A stretch of 64,000 nt of DNA from Anagrus nilaparvatae (Eukaryota > Arthropoda > Insecta > Hymenoptera > Mymaridae), in assembly GCA_022575985.1 (NCBI GenBank), contig JAKSXM010000007.1:33730501-33794500 (forward strand). Reading direction: 5' to 3'. Made by a program: the position numbers and the translations under genes. A model generated the notes under the pieces. That model did no database searches, had not been told where the DNA came from, and saw only the letters and a list, made by a program, of their open reading frames with translations. This document shows, piece after piece, positions 42,690 through 54,189 of this stretch. Each line of letters starts with the position of its first letter. The stretch's first letter is position 1.

Positions 42690-43569
42690 GAAAAAGTTAC
42701 TTACAGATTATTCAGCGATACCGGGACCATACAATAACCATTCACATTCTTCAAACAACTCATTTTGCTCTAAAAGTTGCTTTTTTCTCAATAATCGAGC
42801 CTTTTTACTTGCTTCTGAATATTGTTTGTTAGATTTTTTAATTCTATTTTTGTCCATACGAAAAGCAAAACTTTGTGTTTTTTGCCTACTGTTAGCCTCA
42901 TTCATAGGTAGCAGTATTGAGGAATAACCTTCGTTAAATAAACCTGCAGATATATAAGCTGCAATTTCTGAAATGTTCAAACCGGAATTTAAATGTTTCG
43001 GTGCCAAGCGCCATATAGTTGCATTATTGCTCTCATTCGAATTTTGAGTATGACCTCTTAAGCATCTTTCAAGTGGCTTTCGTCAACTAGATCTTTATAA
43101 ATGCTTAGTATATTATGTGTCATATCTGGATGAAGAGGTTCTGGATGTTCGAAATTCTTTAAATTTTTATTTACCTAGGATTTTTGCCAATCACACCAAG
43201 AGTCAGCTCCGGTCGGACAATTTTCGTGTCTCGGTTTTTTATTTGTCGAATACATGTGGTAGTAGGTGGCAAATATAGCTTTTTTCATATCTTTCACGCT
43301 TAATTTCTTCTGATCGCTAGACCATAATATTTAGTAAGCTTTTTTATTAGACTTTGTGTCAGTTTATCTTTTCCTCTCAAATGTTTTCTTTACATATTTT
43401 ACGGAGTCGTGAGCCCATTCGTTTTTCAACGTGCCCAATACACTCTCGCTTTTTAATTTGGCATTTATCTCCGTATGGATTTAGTTCGCTTACGGCTTTG
43501 AAGTTTTGCTATCTCCATCCTCAATATAATCTTTATACATGACTCCAAACTTTTCTTCCGATCTTAGAA
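42690..43569 (-). pseudogene. Mutator-like transposase relic
   Basis: Fragments in order from 43569 leftward: YIEDGDSKTS (about 43530), NPYGDKCQIKKRECIGHVEK, LTQSLIKKLTKYYGLAIRRN, KKAIFATYYHMYST, HENCPTGADSWCDWQKS (about 43200), RCLRGHTQNSNESNNATIWR (about 43030), then a 99-codon open block at 43007-42708 ending YGPGIAE. The GDSKT, ECxGHVxKR, HxxCPxGxxSWC and QNSNESxNxxIW motifs match what I recall of the arthropod Mutator-like transposase domain. Several frameshifts and stops (near 43480, 43310, 43180 and 43070) make it non-functional. Confidence 0.75.
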
Positions 43570-44058
43570 ACAAAATTAAAGATTTATATATATATAGGAT
43601 ACGCTACAAACTATTAGAACTATAAAGAGGCCCCTCTGGAAATTATTTGATAATTTTTTATTATGAGACCTTAAATTCTCTAGATTAAATAATACCGAAC
43701 AAATTAGATGTCCAGTTAATAACACAAAGTTTAAATTATGAAATCACTAGCTGACTAACATGATTCTTAATAGGTCTTGAAGTATCTAAGTCTATAGTAC
43801 TAAAATAGTACACGAGATACTAATACTAAAATGCTAGATTCTGTTTGTGTGGGAGAAACACGTCGATTCCATAAGAAATAAATTATCTTCGGGATTAGAC
43901 ATAGCCTCTCCAATACCTTTTTAAATATGTTTATGTAATTAATAATTATAACTTTACTGAGGACAGATCTAGGCTCCTCTGAAAACTCTGAATGCGTTTG
44001 CATAATTATAAATTTGCAGTGAAACATGATTTTCTTAAGCAACAGAAACAAAAGTAAA

Positions 44059-44230
44059 TGTAATACAGAGGGATGGAGCCAACTTTTACTACTATATGTA
44101 TATAGTGTACGTGTATGTTGACAGCTCCCTTCCTTTTCTTGTATATAAGTTTAGTGTTCGCTGAGATGCCAACCTATAAGCGTCTCTATTAATAAAGTAT
44201 TTCAACTATTATAAAATGTAGTTTCATATT
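44059..44230 (+). mobile_element. Possible LTR fragment with TATA box and poly-A signal
   Basis: A TATATAAG box (44151-) and AATAAA (44191-) lie ~40 bases apart, with TGTTGA at 44116 and TTCAAC at 44201, as in Copia-type LTRs. A purine-rich AGAGGGATGGAG precedes it. No second LTR or target duplication was found. Confidence 0.3.
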
Positions 44231-44480
44231 ATTTGCAATACCTTCACCATTTCTATCATTAAAAACCATTAACATATTTTTATTGTATCAAACCAGTTAG
44301 AAAAAACAATTAAGGAATTTGTTGAAATATTTTTCACATGAAATTGGAGCTGCTAACAATATTAATGAAATAAAAGAAATAAAGAAAATAAAATTTGCCG
44401 TATATCCCAATTTAAAAGCACGTGAAAAGGTTCGGTAACGCGTGGATTTTAAAATAATAAATATACAATATACTAGTCAA

Positions 44481-47198
44481 CCCTAACAAAAATAACCGGC
44501 CGGTTTTACCAGCCAAAACCGGCCGGTTTGTGCTACCGGCCGGTTTTGGCTGGTTTCATCTGGTTTTATCTGGTTTCATCTGGTTTCATCTGGTTTCAAT
44601 GAGTTTTAAAACTCGGAAAATTCTGGAAAAGCTTAATGCTAATCTGATCTAATTTCACCTGATCTCATCCGGAATCCACCTGGTTTTACATAGCTATGAT
44701 CAGAAAATAAGTTTCAGTTGCAAAAAAATAGAAAATTTCCGGAAAATTAGGAAAATTCAATACTGATAAACTTTATAACATTCTTTGAATTGATGTAAAA
44801 TTAGTTGACTCAGCTCCGCGGGGATTTATTTGACCTGTAATTATTTGCTTAGAAGAAAACATTTTTGTCTGTGTGAAAAAATCGGAAAAATCCGGAAAAT
44901 CATTAACACGTTTCCACCTGCTTTCATACGGAATGCACCTCGTTTTACTATGAATCGTACAAAAAGAACCATGAGGATTTCCCATGTGATAAACCATAAG
45001 GTTGAAGAAAACTTTCATTTTTTTACTCAAATATATTTTCCGATTTTCCAATATGGCGGACCATAAGCATGAAAACAGGAACTTTATACATTACCAGGGG
45101 GTTTTCTAGGTTGAGAAAAACGTTTTTATAAATAAAAATTTTCATTTTTTCTGTCCTGCATATTTTCCGTTTTTCCAAGATGGCGGACCAATATACATGA
45201 CAAAAGGAACTTTATATACATTACCAGGGGATTTTCTAGGTTGAGAAAAAAGTTTTTCATTTGAATTCACCTGGTTTCTAATAGTTTTAACCAGAAAAAT
45301 AGCATTAGTTTTCCAATTTTCCAAGATGGCGGACCGAGAAACTTAAAAAAATGAACTTTTAATTTTACAAGGGGATTTTTCGAGTCAAGAAATATTAATT
45401 TTCGGCGGATATTATTCAATTTTTCTACCCAAAATATTTTCCGATTTTCCAAGATGGCGGACCGAGAAACTTAGAAAATTGAAGTTTTAACTTTACGAGG
45501 GGGTTTCTTGAGTCAAGAAATATTAATTTTCGGTGGAAAATATTCAATTTTTCAACCCAAAATATTTTCCGATTTTACAAGATGGCGGATAAAGAAAGTT
45601 ACAAAAATAAACTTTTAACTTTACACGGGGGTTTCCTAGGGCAAGGAAAATGAATTTTTTGTGAAAAATATTTAATTTTTCAACCCAAGTTATTTTCCGA
45701 TTTTCCAAGATGGCGGACCATAAGACTTGGAAAAATGTAGAGACTTTACCAAAAATCATGGCCATTATGGAAAACTAATAGAAAAAACAGAAGAAGGACG
45801 CAATAAACCTGTATAGGTATTTCAAAAATCAATAAAAGAAGTAGAATAAAAGTAACAATCAAAATTTTCCAATATGAAAAAAGGAACTTTATACATTACC
45901 AAGGGGTTTTCTAGGTTGAGAAAAATGTTTTTATAATTGAAAATTTTTATTTTACCAGATGGTTAACCACAAGGTATTTTAAGGAAATAAAAAGGTTAAA
46001 AACAGACTATGTTTCTTGACTCAAGAAACCCCCTCGTAAAGTTAAAACTTCAATTTTCTAAGTTTCTCGGTCCGCCATCTTGGAAAATCGGAAAATATTT
46101 TGGGTAGAAAAATTGAATAATATCCGCCGAAAATTAATATTTCTTGACTCGAAAAATCCCCTTGTAAAATTAAAAGTTCATTTTTTTAAGTTTCTCGGTC
46201 CGCCATCTTGGAAAATTGGAAAACTAATACTATTTTTCTGGTTAAAACTATTAGAAACCAGGTGAATTCAAATGAAAAACTTTTTTCTCAACCTAGAAAA
46301 TCCCCTGGTAATGTATATAAAGTTCCTTTTGTCATGTATATTGGTCCGCCATCTTGGAAAAACGGAAAATATGCAGGACAGGAAAAATGAAAATTTTTAT
46401 TTATAAAAACGTTTTTCTCAACCTAGAAAACCCCCTTGTAATGTATAAAGTTCCTGTTTTCATGCTTATGGTACGCCATATTGGAAAATCGGAAAATATA
46501 TTTGAGTAAAAAAATGAAAGTTTTCTTCAACCTTATGGTTTATCACATGGGAAATCCTCATGGTTCTTTTTGTACGATTCATAGTAAAACGAGGTGCATT
46601 CCGTATGAAAACAGGTGGAAACGTGTTAATGATTTTCCGGATTTTTCCGATTTTTTCACACAGACAAAAATGTTTTCTTCTAAGCAAATAATTACAGGTC
46701 AAATAAATCCCCGCGGAGCTGAGTCAACTAATTTTACATCAATTCAAAGAATGTTATAAAGTTTATCAGTATTGAATTTTCCTAATTTTCCGGAAATTTT
46801 CTATTTTTTTGCAACTGAAACTTATTTTCTGATCATAGATATGTAAAACCAGGTGGATTCCGGATGAGATCAGGTGAAATTAGGTCAGATTAGCATTAAG
46901 CTTTTCCAGAATTTTCCGAGTTTTCCACATAATAAAAAAGTTTTTCCGAGCTAACATATACTGGTAAATTAAATTCGCAGCATAGCTGGATAAAATAATA
47001 TTAAATCATAATTTACTGTTATTAAGCTTATTCAGGATTGAATTTTCTTTGTTTTTCCCGGAAATTTTCTTTTTTTAACAACTAAAACTATTTTTCTGGT
47101 TAAAACTCATTGAAACCAGATGAAACCAGATGAAACCAGATGAAACCAGATAAAACCAGATGAAACCAGCCAAAACCGGCCGGTTATTTTTGTTAGGG
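44481..47198. mobile_element. 2.72-kb foldback element with CCGGCCGG termini and arms of AAGATGGCGG repeats
   Basis: Starts CCCTAACAAAAATAACCGGC and ends with the reverse complement. Next come CCGGCCGGTT copies (three left, one right) and four to five tandem copies of TCTGGTTTCA. The arms (about 44600-45765 and 46005-47100) are nearly identical reverse complements over more than 1 kb, with a ~240-bp unique centre (45770-46010). Each arm holds at least five copies of the CCGATTTTCCAAGATGGCGG core. Open frames within the arms occur in mirrored pairs and come from the repeat. No transposase. Confidence 0.9.
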
Positions 47199-47282
47199 AA
47201 ATAGGAAAATGTATTTTTAACTTTGATTCTTATAAACCTTGTTAATATCTGTATTTTAAGTAAAACATGACAAGATATTTTT

Positions 47283-47330
47283 AGGCACGATCACCCTATG
47301 TATGCCATACATAGATGAAATCGTGCCTTA
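47283..47330. repeat. Short hairpin
   Basis: AGGCACGAT ... ATCGTGCCT with an inner CTATGTATG/CATACATAG stem and a two-base loop. It could fold as one ~48-nt hairpin. AGGCACGATCA occurs inverted at about 49807-49817. Confidence 0.6.
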
Positions 47331-47469
47331 TAAAAACGGAAAACTTTCAAAATTGTCTAAATTCGTGGAGAAATTTGGTCCCCAGGTCATTCCGATGCCT
47401 CTAAATGCTTATATTGCCTTGGTGTGTGGAGGGATGTATGTTCGAGAAAGTGTATCCTCAAGATCTCAG

Positions 47470-47985
47470 AACCTACTCGATGAATAAAAAATCCCTTAGA
47501 CCACATTTTTTGAAATCAGATCTAGTTGCAGGGTTTTCAATATCAAGTGAGTTCATCAAGTCCTTGCAGAGAAATGTCCAAGAAACTGATTTCCGTTACC
47601 TAAAAATGAATTAAAAATAGTAGATTTCTGGAACAACTCGATGAATAAAAAATCCCTTGGACCAAATTTTTTTAAATCAGATCTCGTTTCATGGTTTTCA
47701 ATTTCAAGTGATTTCATCGAGTCCTTACAGAGAAATGTCCAAAAAACTGATTTCCGTTACCCAAAAATGAACTAAAAATAGTAAATTTCTGGAACAACTC
47801 GATGAATAAAAAATCCCTCAGACCAAATTTTTTTAAATCAGATCTAGTTTCATGGATTTCAATTTCAAGTGATTTCATCAAGTCCTTGCAGATAAATGTC
47901 CAAAAAACTGATTTCCAATAATACCTAAAAATGAACTAAAATTAGTAATTTTCTAGAAGAACTCGATGAATAAAAAAGAAGTTTG
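47470..47985 (+). repeat. Tandem array of ~160-bp units, about 3.3 copies
   Basis: CTCGATGAATAAAAAATCCC recurs at about 47477, 47638, 47798 and 47965. Each is followed by AAATCAGATCTAGTTTCATG-like sequence and TGTCCAAAAAACTGATTTCC. The small open frames here come from the repeat. Confidence 0.85.
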
Positions 47986-48687
47986 GTTCAAAGCTTGTTT
48001 TACAGCATCTGGTTGTGCCTTCTCCAACTCAGCTAAGCTTCATTCTGATGTTGTCAGCTTATCACAAAAACACTGATTCCTGGTGCCAAAAAATGAACTT
48101 AAAAACCCTAAAAAAAAAGCAAATATCAGTAACAACTAGAGAAATAAAAATAAAATTTAGTACATATACACACATAAAATATTACTTGAAAGAATATATT
48201 AACAAATGTATTTGGAGACATCATTTTAATCATCACTTATATAATATGTATTGCCATAAACATAATTCTAATTCTGAAAGATAAAAACAAAGAAATTACG
48301 TTCTTTACATAAATTAAAATAATATATTAAAACTTTTTATACTTATCTGAATCAAACTTTTGTTTATTTAACTATATCCACTAAAGAATTTAAAATAAAC
48401 CTGAAAAAAATAATAACAAATTTATAAACACAGCCATTAACTTAGCAGTCGACTAGCAGACTAACCTAACTATACTACTGAAAGTCTTCTAGTTTAAATT
48501 TAAGCGCGTAATTTAAAACAACTTTTTAATCTTTTTTTACTATTTTTTTAAAAACGTGGATAAAAATAATAAATAATCTTATATAAATTTGTAAATTTAT
48601 ATTATATTTTTAATTATTATTTTTATGCAAAATTTTTAAAAAGATGATATAGTAAGTTCTATTAAATTAAGTACTCAAATTTAAACT

Positions 48688-49362
48688 AATATGATATTCT
48701 TATTAATTTAACCAATAAATTGGTTAATTTTAAACTAATAGGTACGTAACAGTGTTTCGCCATAGTGTATTAGGTTGGCTCGTCAGTAGACTCCTAATAC
48801 ACCTTATCTAGACACCGTTTAATTATTTAAAAAACAAAAAATATTAAAATTATAAAATTAATTTTTTTTTTAAATTTGTGTAAGTACTTGCCTCGCATAT
48901 GCTTTTGAGTAATGAAGTTTACCAGAAATTTTATTTATTGATTAGAAGCTTTAACATAAGCAAATTTTGATGAAAATTTATTTTCAAAAATAAGGCTATG
49001 ACATTTTTTGATACTGATTTATCAGTTCGTGTTATTTTTAGCCTTATTAAATTTAATAAAACTTTGAATGTAATTTTTATGAAACTAATAGAATAAAATG
49101 CCAGCTGTATTTAAATTAGAAAGAGAAAACTAAACTTCTCCTTTCTAACGGTATACACAAGCCAGCATTTTTAGTCGTTTTGAAAGCATGTGCGAGGCAA
49201 GTACTTACACAAATTTAAAAAAAAAATTAATTTTATAATTTTAATATTTTTTGTGTATTAGGAGTCTACTGACGAGCCAACCTAATACACTATGGCGAAA
49301 CACTGTTATGTACCTATTAGTTTAAAATTAACCAATTTATTGGTTAAATTAATAAGAATATC
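48688..49362. mobile_element. 675-bp element with ~200-bp terminal inverted repeats
   Basis: The left arm starts TGATATTCTTATTAATTTAA (48688) and the right arm ends with its reverse complement (49362). The arms carry CAGTGTTTCGCCATAGTGTA and AAGTACTTGCCTCGCA. The right arm lacks ~41 bp between TAATACAC and AAAAAATATT that are present on the left. The 32065-32385 repeat is a half copy. Confidence 0.85.
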
Positions 49363-49481
49363 ACATTTAATTGGGTTACGTTGGTCATAAAAGATAAAAT
49401 TTCTGTATATTCATGTTTATACATGAAAATATTGAGTAATGAAGTTCACCAGAAATTTTATTTATTAAACTAATACTTATT

Positions 49482-49658
49482 TTTCAGCAGTATTGACTTT
49501 TAATTACCTTACAATAAGCATACATTGCTGTTAACAAATTTGTTATTATCTTGCCTCAGATAAAAACTAATATATTAAGGCACACAGGTAGAATTTGATT
49601 ATGGTAATTAAAAAAATGTTAATATATTCTTTTTAAAGAATATGGGAAATTAAAATTA
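49482..49658 (+). repeat. Dispersed repeat, second copy of 16078-16254
   Basis: Same sequence and orientation as the copy at 16078. Differences include GCCTC instead of a T run in the middle. Confidence 0.8.
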
Positions 49659-50014
49659 AATTTTTGTTTTACCCAAATTTAATTTAATTTTTTAACAAAG
49701 TATTTATATACTTTGAATAACATGTTAATAATAAATAATAGTTTTCAATTTATGAGAATGTGGATCCCATCAAGGTTATTAAAGAAAAAATACTCAATAA
49801 ATATGTGATCGTGCCTGAAATAAAAAATCCTTAGCTTTTTTATAATTCTTTTCGATTTTTTTTACATGTTTTTCATCCTTTTGTTGTAAAAAACAACCCC
49901 TGAAAATAATAATTTTTTAGAACAAGAAATTAACCATTTTAATACAAATTAATCATTTATTTATAGATTTTAAATTTTAAGAATAATTTCAAGTGTTTAG
50001 AAGCGTATAATCTA

Positions 50015-50333
50015 GGCGCCAGCCATACTAATCACGCCCAAAAATTAAAAAATTAAATTTCTTTTTCCGAGGATAAAAATAGGTGGTATTTATGTTTTTC
50101 GATCCGCTGAACGCGAATCCAGGGTCCGTTTTGCGAATTTCGTGGTCAATTTTTTGTTATTAACAAATTATTAGAAAATTGGCCAATAATTTATAATAAT
50201 AAAAAACTGACCACGAAATTCGCAAAACGGACCCCAGATTCGTATTCAGCGGGTCGGAAAACATAAATTTCACCTATTTTTATCCTCGGAAAAAGAAATT
50301 TAATTTTTGGGCGTAATTAGTATGGCTGGCGCC
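50015..50333. mobile_element. 319-bp hairpin MITE
   Basis: GGCGCCAGCCATACTAAT at the left pairs with ATTAGTATGGCTGGCGCC at the right. The arms (50015-50155 and about 50195-50333) are nearly perfect reverse complements over ~140 bp, including GGTCCGTTTTGCGAATTTCG, leaving a ~40-base A/T spacer. Essentially the whole element is one hairpin. Confidence 0.9.
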
Positions 50334-50799
50334 TGTATTAATAGTTTTAGTCTACATAAAGTTGAAAAAAAATATCCCTATTTTATCCCTATATACCCAA
50401 AATCTACGTTTAAAATTAAAAGGCTTATAGAATTTTGTATGTCAATAATTTTTTAATCTTATATAAAATTTATAAAATAGAACTGGCGAAATTTTTAATT
50501 TGCCTTTTTGTAGACCGAAAAATCCCTTCTCCGCATTTATCTGTAAATTTAAAATTTTCGAAATAATTTGTAAAATAATTGAAAAGTTCTTTTTTATGAA
50601 AAATTATATATTTAGGGGTAGTTTTTTATGAGAAAAGGCTCAATTCAATAATAAACACTATAAGGTGTAGATTCGATTGCAAATAATGAACTTTTCCCAT
50701 AATTTTAATAAAATATTATTATTAAGTTTTAAACTTATTGGAAAAAAAATATGTATCGCATCCGAATGCAAATATTATCATAATAAGTAAATTTTTCTT

Positions 50800-50990
50800 T
50801 TTTCCTGGACCACGAAATCAATAACGAAATTTTATAATAGGATGATGAAATAGTCGAATGAGTTTTCATATATTATGTGTCGCATCTACCGATGTAATAT
50901 TTTATTGTAGCTTAAACATTTTTTATTAAAGTTTATAATTATTATTACAGTTTATAATAAATTAAAAAATTAGCATTTAAAATTGTATAA
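50800..50990. repeat. Dispersed repeat, inverted partner at 59375-59545
   Basis: GAATGAGTTTTCATATATTA, GTCGCATCTAC and TAATATTTTATTGTAG recur as reverse complement at 59400-59530. A related version is at 59690-59760. Confidence 0.7.
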
Positions 50991-51104
50991 AAAATTTTGT
51001 ACAACGCGCTGCTAAATACTATAGAGACATCAATACATCGATCAATTAGATAAAATCGATGACGAAGTTTTTAAAAGTCGATTTTATAATAATACAAAAT
51101 ACAA

Positions 51105-51880
51105 TCGCTTTGCTCGCCCTGGCAGCCACTTGATTTTTCAAAAGATATCGACTACCCGTTCTAGAATTCTGCCTGATAATAGCTGTTCAAGCTTTTTTTA
51201 GTTGCTATATTTAGTTGCTATATTCAGTTACTAAATTAGTGACTGATAAATATTAGAAATATATTAAATTAAAAATTAAATAACGAGGGTTCGTCCCGTG
51301 CGAGGTTCAACGTTGGTCGTAAATAAATAAGAAACAAATTAAAAATTTAGTAAATTTTGAATACAAGTTTATTTATTGAAATATTTATTTAATTTTTTTA
51401 AATTTTAATTTATATTATAAAATTATAAAATGTTTTGATTAAAAATTTAGATTATATGTTATCACAAAGAATGTTTAATATAGGATATAGTAATGAATAC
51501 ATTAGAAATTTTATTTATATCTGATATTATAAATGTATATAAATGTATATTAATAATTATCATGTTTTTTTAATATGAAAAAGAATGTATTTTGTTATTT
51601 TGCTACAGTGCAGTAATTTTCAATATTTTAATGTAGCCTGAAGGAGAACAATAAATCACGAAGAGTTAATCAAATAAATCAAAGACAGAGATTACAAATC
51701 GGCATATAATATAGAGATTTGGTACGAATTAAGGGGTGCCCAAATGTACATTACCCAATTTTGTCAGCATTTAGAATTTTATAATAGAGAGAACTCGAAT
51801 ACTCGAAATTTAGGTTGATTCGTAAGAATTATGCACCAATCGAATGAAATTCTTTTTCATAGTAAAATTTTTCCTTCCCG
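51105..51880 (+). repeat. Second copy of the 40360 dispersed repeat
   Basis: Shares CTTTGCTCGCCCTGGCAGCC, TTCTGCCTGATAATAGCTGT, TAGTGACTGATAAA and AATGAAATTCTTTTTCATAG with 40360-40900. Longer because of an internal insertion with CGAGGGTTCGTCCCGTGCG near 51285. Confidence 0.6.
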
Positions 51881-52379
51881 AACAGATATTCCTTAGATGG
51901 AACTACATGGGGCATATTCAGGCTAGCCATACGACTACTCGGCCATCTGACGGCATGCCATATTACGCATGCGCATTTCGCAAAAGTATAGTTTATGTTA
52001 CAATTAATAGCACAAACTATAATAAAAAAAGAAGTAATATATTATTGTTGTTATTACTAAGTACAAAATAACTAACTTTAATTTAATTTATTAAATGTAC
52101 ATATCTTGAAAATATTATTTCAGACGAAAAATAAGAGTTACATAATTATTTTTTAATATACATATTATTGTGCACACTAAACCTAAAAGAATTTTTTGTT
52201 ACCCAGAAAAGAATTAATTTTTATTTAATTCTTTAGAGAGGTATTATTTTGAGGTTAATTCTTTTAAAAACAATTATTTTTATTTTTATTCTGTTCAAAA
52301 AGAATTATCTATTAACATCATCAAACAAAATTTATTTCTTTTTCATTCACAAGTCAGTATTTTTCTATATTTTCTACGA

Positions 52380-52605
52380 AATTTTATGGCAATGAAAGGA
52401 TTACGCTTTTGCTAAAAAGTATAAAAGAATACAAACCAAAATAACTTTAAAATTTAAAACAAAGAAATCACTTCAATAAATAAAAGTTATAATAAAGTAC
52501 TATTAGTAATAAAACATAAAATTGGACTCAACGAAGACATCAACTCTAATCAATCAAACGCTCAAAAATATTGAAATTACCTAAAGCCGTTATACCACAC
52601 CATAC
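52380..52605 (+). mobile_element. LTR retrotransposon leader/LTR fragment (same family as 2945-3190)
   Basis: Plus-strand copy of the sequence upstream of the Gag gene at the left of the window: TATGGCAATGAAAGG, AAATTTAAAACAAAGAAAT, ACTCAACGAAGACATCAACT, CTAATCAATCAAA and AAGCCGTTATACCACACC. Imperfect identity; no coding part here, so likely a solo LTR or fragment. Confidence 0.65.
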
Positions 52606-52690
52606 TAACCATGTTAACTCCTTGAGTTTACAGAGTTAACTCTCTAAAATTTCTGTCATCTCCTGGAAGGAAAGCTGATATCCTTGAGGC
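52606..52690 (+). repeat. GAGTTAACTC module, inverted partner at 56385-56500
   Basis: GTTAACTCCTTGAGTTTACA, GAGTTAACTCTCTAAAATTT and CTGTCATCTCCTGGAA are matched in reverse complement at 56440-56500 (TTCCAGGAAATGACAG, GGGAGTTAACTCCC). Both abut AAGATGGCGG-type repeats, so together they look like the ends of one ~4-kb foldback. Confidence 0.65.
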
Positions 52691-53140
52691 GTAATTTTTA
52701 CTTTTCACCCAAAAAAATTTTCCGATTAGCCAATATGGCAGAACAAAAAACATGAAAAAAAGAACTTTCTACATTACGTGGGGGTTTTCAACGATAAGAA
52801 AAACGTTTTCATTGAATTTGTTTTTTTTCCCTATCATTTTCCAAGATGGTGGACTAAAAAACATGTCAGAATAAGCTATTTACATTGCCTGGGGGTTTTC
52901 AAGGTTGAAAAAAACTTTTTTATTAATAAAAATTTTTATTTTTTTCTCCCAGGATATTTTCCGATTTTTTAAGATGTCGGACAAAAAAACATATCAGAAT
53001 AAGCTTTTTACATTATGTTGGGGTTTTCAAGGTTAAGAAACCCGCTTTTATTGATAAAAATTTTCATGTTTATACTCTAGCATATTTTCGATTTTCTAAT
53101 ATAGCGGAACAAAAAACATAAAAAGATGAACAATCTACGT
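52690..53140 (+). repeat. AAGATGGCGG-family array, ~125-bp units
   Basis: Cores near 52725 (CCAATATGGCAGAAC), 52840 (CCAAGATGGTGGAC), 52960 (TTTAAGATGTCGGAC) and 53095 (CTAATATAGCGGAAC), each followed by ACATTAC-TGGGGGTTTTCAA-type sequence. Confidence 0.7.
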
Positions 53141-53233
53141 GGCCTATCCCATATCGGAAAATCCTTGCAAGCATTGTGCACAAAATAGAAGAATCTTAAT
53201 TTTAATAAATATGGACGGGAAACCTAAATAAAG

Positions 53234-53644
53234 AATACAAACCAGTCCCCCTGGTAGTCTAGTTGGTAAAACACCAGTGTACAAAACTGGAGATCGTGGG
53301 TTCAAATCCCTCCCAGGGCCCGTTTTTTTTATCTCAAATAAAAAATTTTTTCTGCTTTTTTTAAGATCAGCAGTTCAATCTAACATCTTTCTATAAATTA
53401 AAAATTTAATTTCTTGTAAATTAAAAATTTTTTTAAATTAATATTTGATATAATGATTTGAAAAAATCATTTAACTAAAATACTACATGTTAGGTTTAAC
53501 AAAAAAGACGACGAGTTCGTACACCTAACAGTGTTGAGTTCTATAAATCAAAAATTGATTTATTAGTTCGATTAATCACCGATAAATTCTTAAAAATTAA
53601 TTTCATAAAAAAAAACGAACATTAAATTCTTAAATAATAATTAT
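53234..53644 (+). mobile_element. 411-bp tRNA-headed SINE with 14-bp target-site duplication
   Basis: The 14-bp AAACCTAAATAAAG lies at 53220-53233 and exactly again at 53645-53658. The insert begins a few bases before a well-folded tRNA-like head (53247-53321), then an A/T-rich body with a TGTTAGGT ... ACCTAACA stem (53488-53530). It sits within the AAGATGGCGG array. It differs from the SINE at 6055-6658 in its head and body, but the target duplication has the same length. Confidence 0.75.
53247..53321 (+). tRNA. tRNA-like head of a SINE, nearly intact cloverleaf
   Basis: A-box TAGTCTAGTTGG; anticodon stem CCAGT/ACTGG is perfect with loop GTACAAA (formal anticodon ACA if U33 is aligned); T-arm GTGGGTTCAAATCCCTC (one mismatch); acceptor CCCTGG/CCAGGG; followed by a T8 pol III terminator. 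The cloverleaf is the best in the window, but the flanking target duplications show that it arrived as part of a SINE, so a decoding tRNA gene is unlikely. Confidence 0.45.
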
Positions 53645-53689
53645 AAACCTAAATAAAGTTCCGAAGGGTTCCAGGTAATGTTCGGAAAG

Positions 53690-53960
53690 GTATTATTAAT
53701 TAAAAATATGATTTACCGAAAAAAGAGTTTTTATTTTTTTAATATGGCCGACCCGAAAACCCGAAAAACACCCGAAAATAAATTTCCTTCATAAGAATTG
53801 GGTTTTCAGGCACAAGGAACGCGATTTTTAGATGCAAATTTTTATATATAGATAGACCTTACTCAATTTTTCGGTTTTCCAATATGGCGGACCTGAAAAC
53901 TTTGAAAACACCCGAAAGTCTATTTCCTGCATATTTTTTGGGTATACAGGCTCAACAAAA
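53690..53960 (+). repeat. AAGATGGCGG-family repeats, continuation
   Basis: Two diverged units with AATATGGCCGACCCGAAAAC (53742) and CCAATATGGCGGACCTGAAA (53879), each followed by ACACCCGAAA. Confidence 0.65.
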
Positions 53961-54189
53961 ACGAATTTTGGATGCGACTTTCGGGTATTTTTTAATATCA
54001 AATTATGATAAATATCATCTCAAATTCGTTTTTATTAAAAATGTTTACTCAATTTCTACGATTAATATTTTTAATTTTAATGAAAATATTAATTTTTAAA
54101 ATAAATTTTACCAGATAAACTCAGCAATTCAATTAATTTCTTTTAAAATTTCTTTCTCGGAAAAAATCCAGTATTAACCTTGGAAATTT

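Noticed and set aside
42708..42927. Plus-strand frame opposite the Mutator-like C-terminal block
   Set aside because: The minus strand carries the recognisable protein in a consistent series of blocks; the plus frame is a shadow.
45142..46759. Paired 60-90-codon frames in both arms of the foldback
   Set aside because: The same peptides recur on both strands because the arms are inverted copies of a non-coding repeat.
47283..49817. A 2.5-kb element bounded by AGGCACGATCA / TGATCGTGCCT
   Set aside because: Only 11 bp of inverted match and no further arm similarity; the left copy is explained by a local hairpin.
53247..53321. Functional tRNA-Cys(ACA) gene
   Set aside because: Bracketed by 14-bp target duplications as part of a 411-bp insertion, so treated as a SINE head; ACA is not a usual Cys anticodon.
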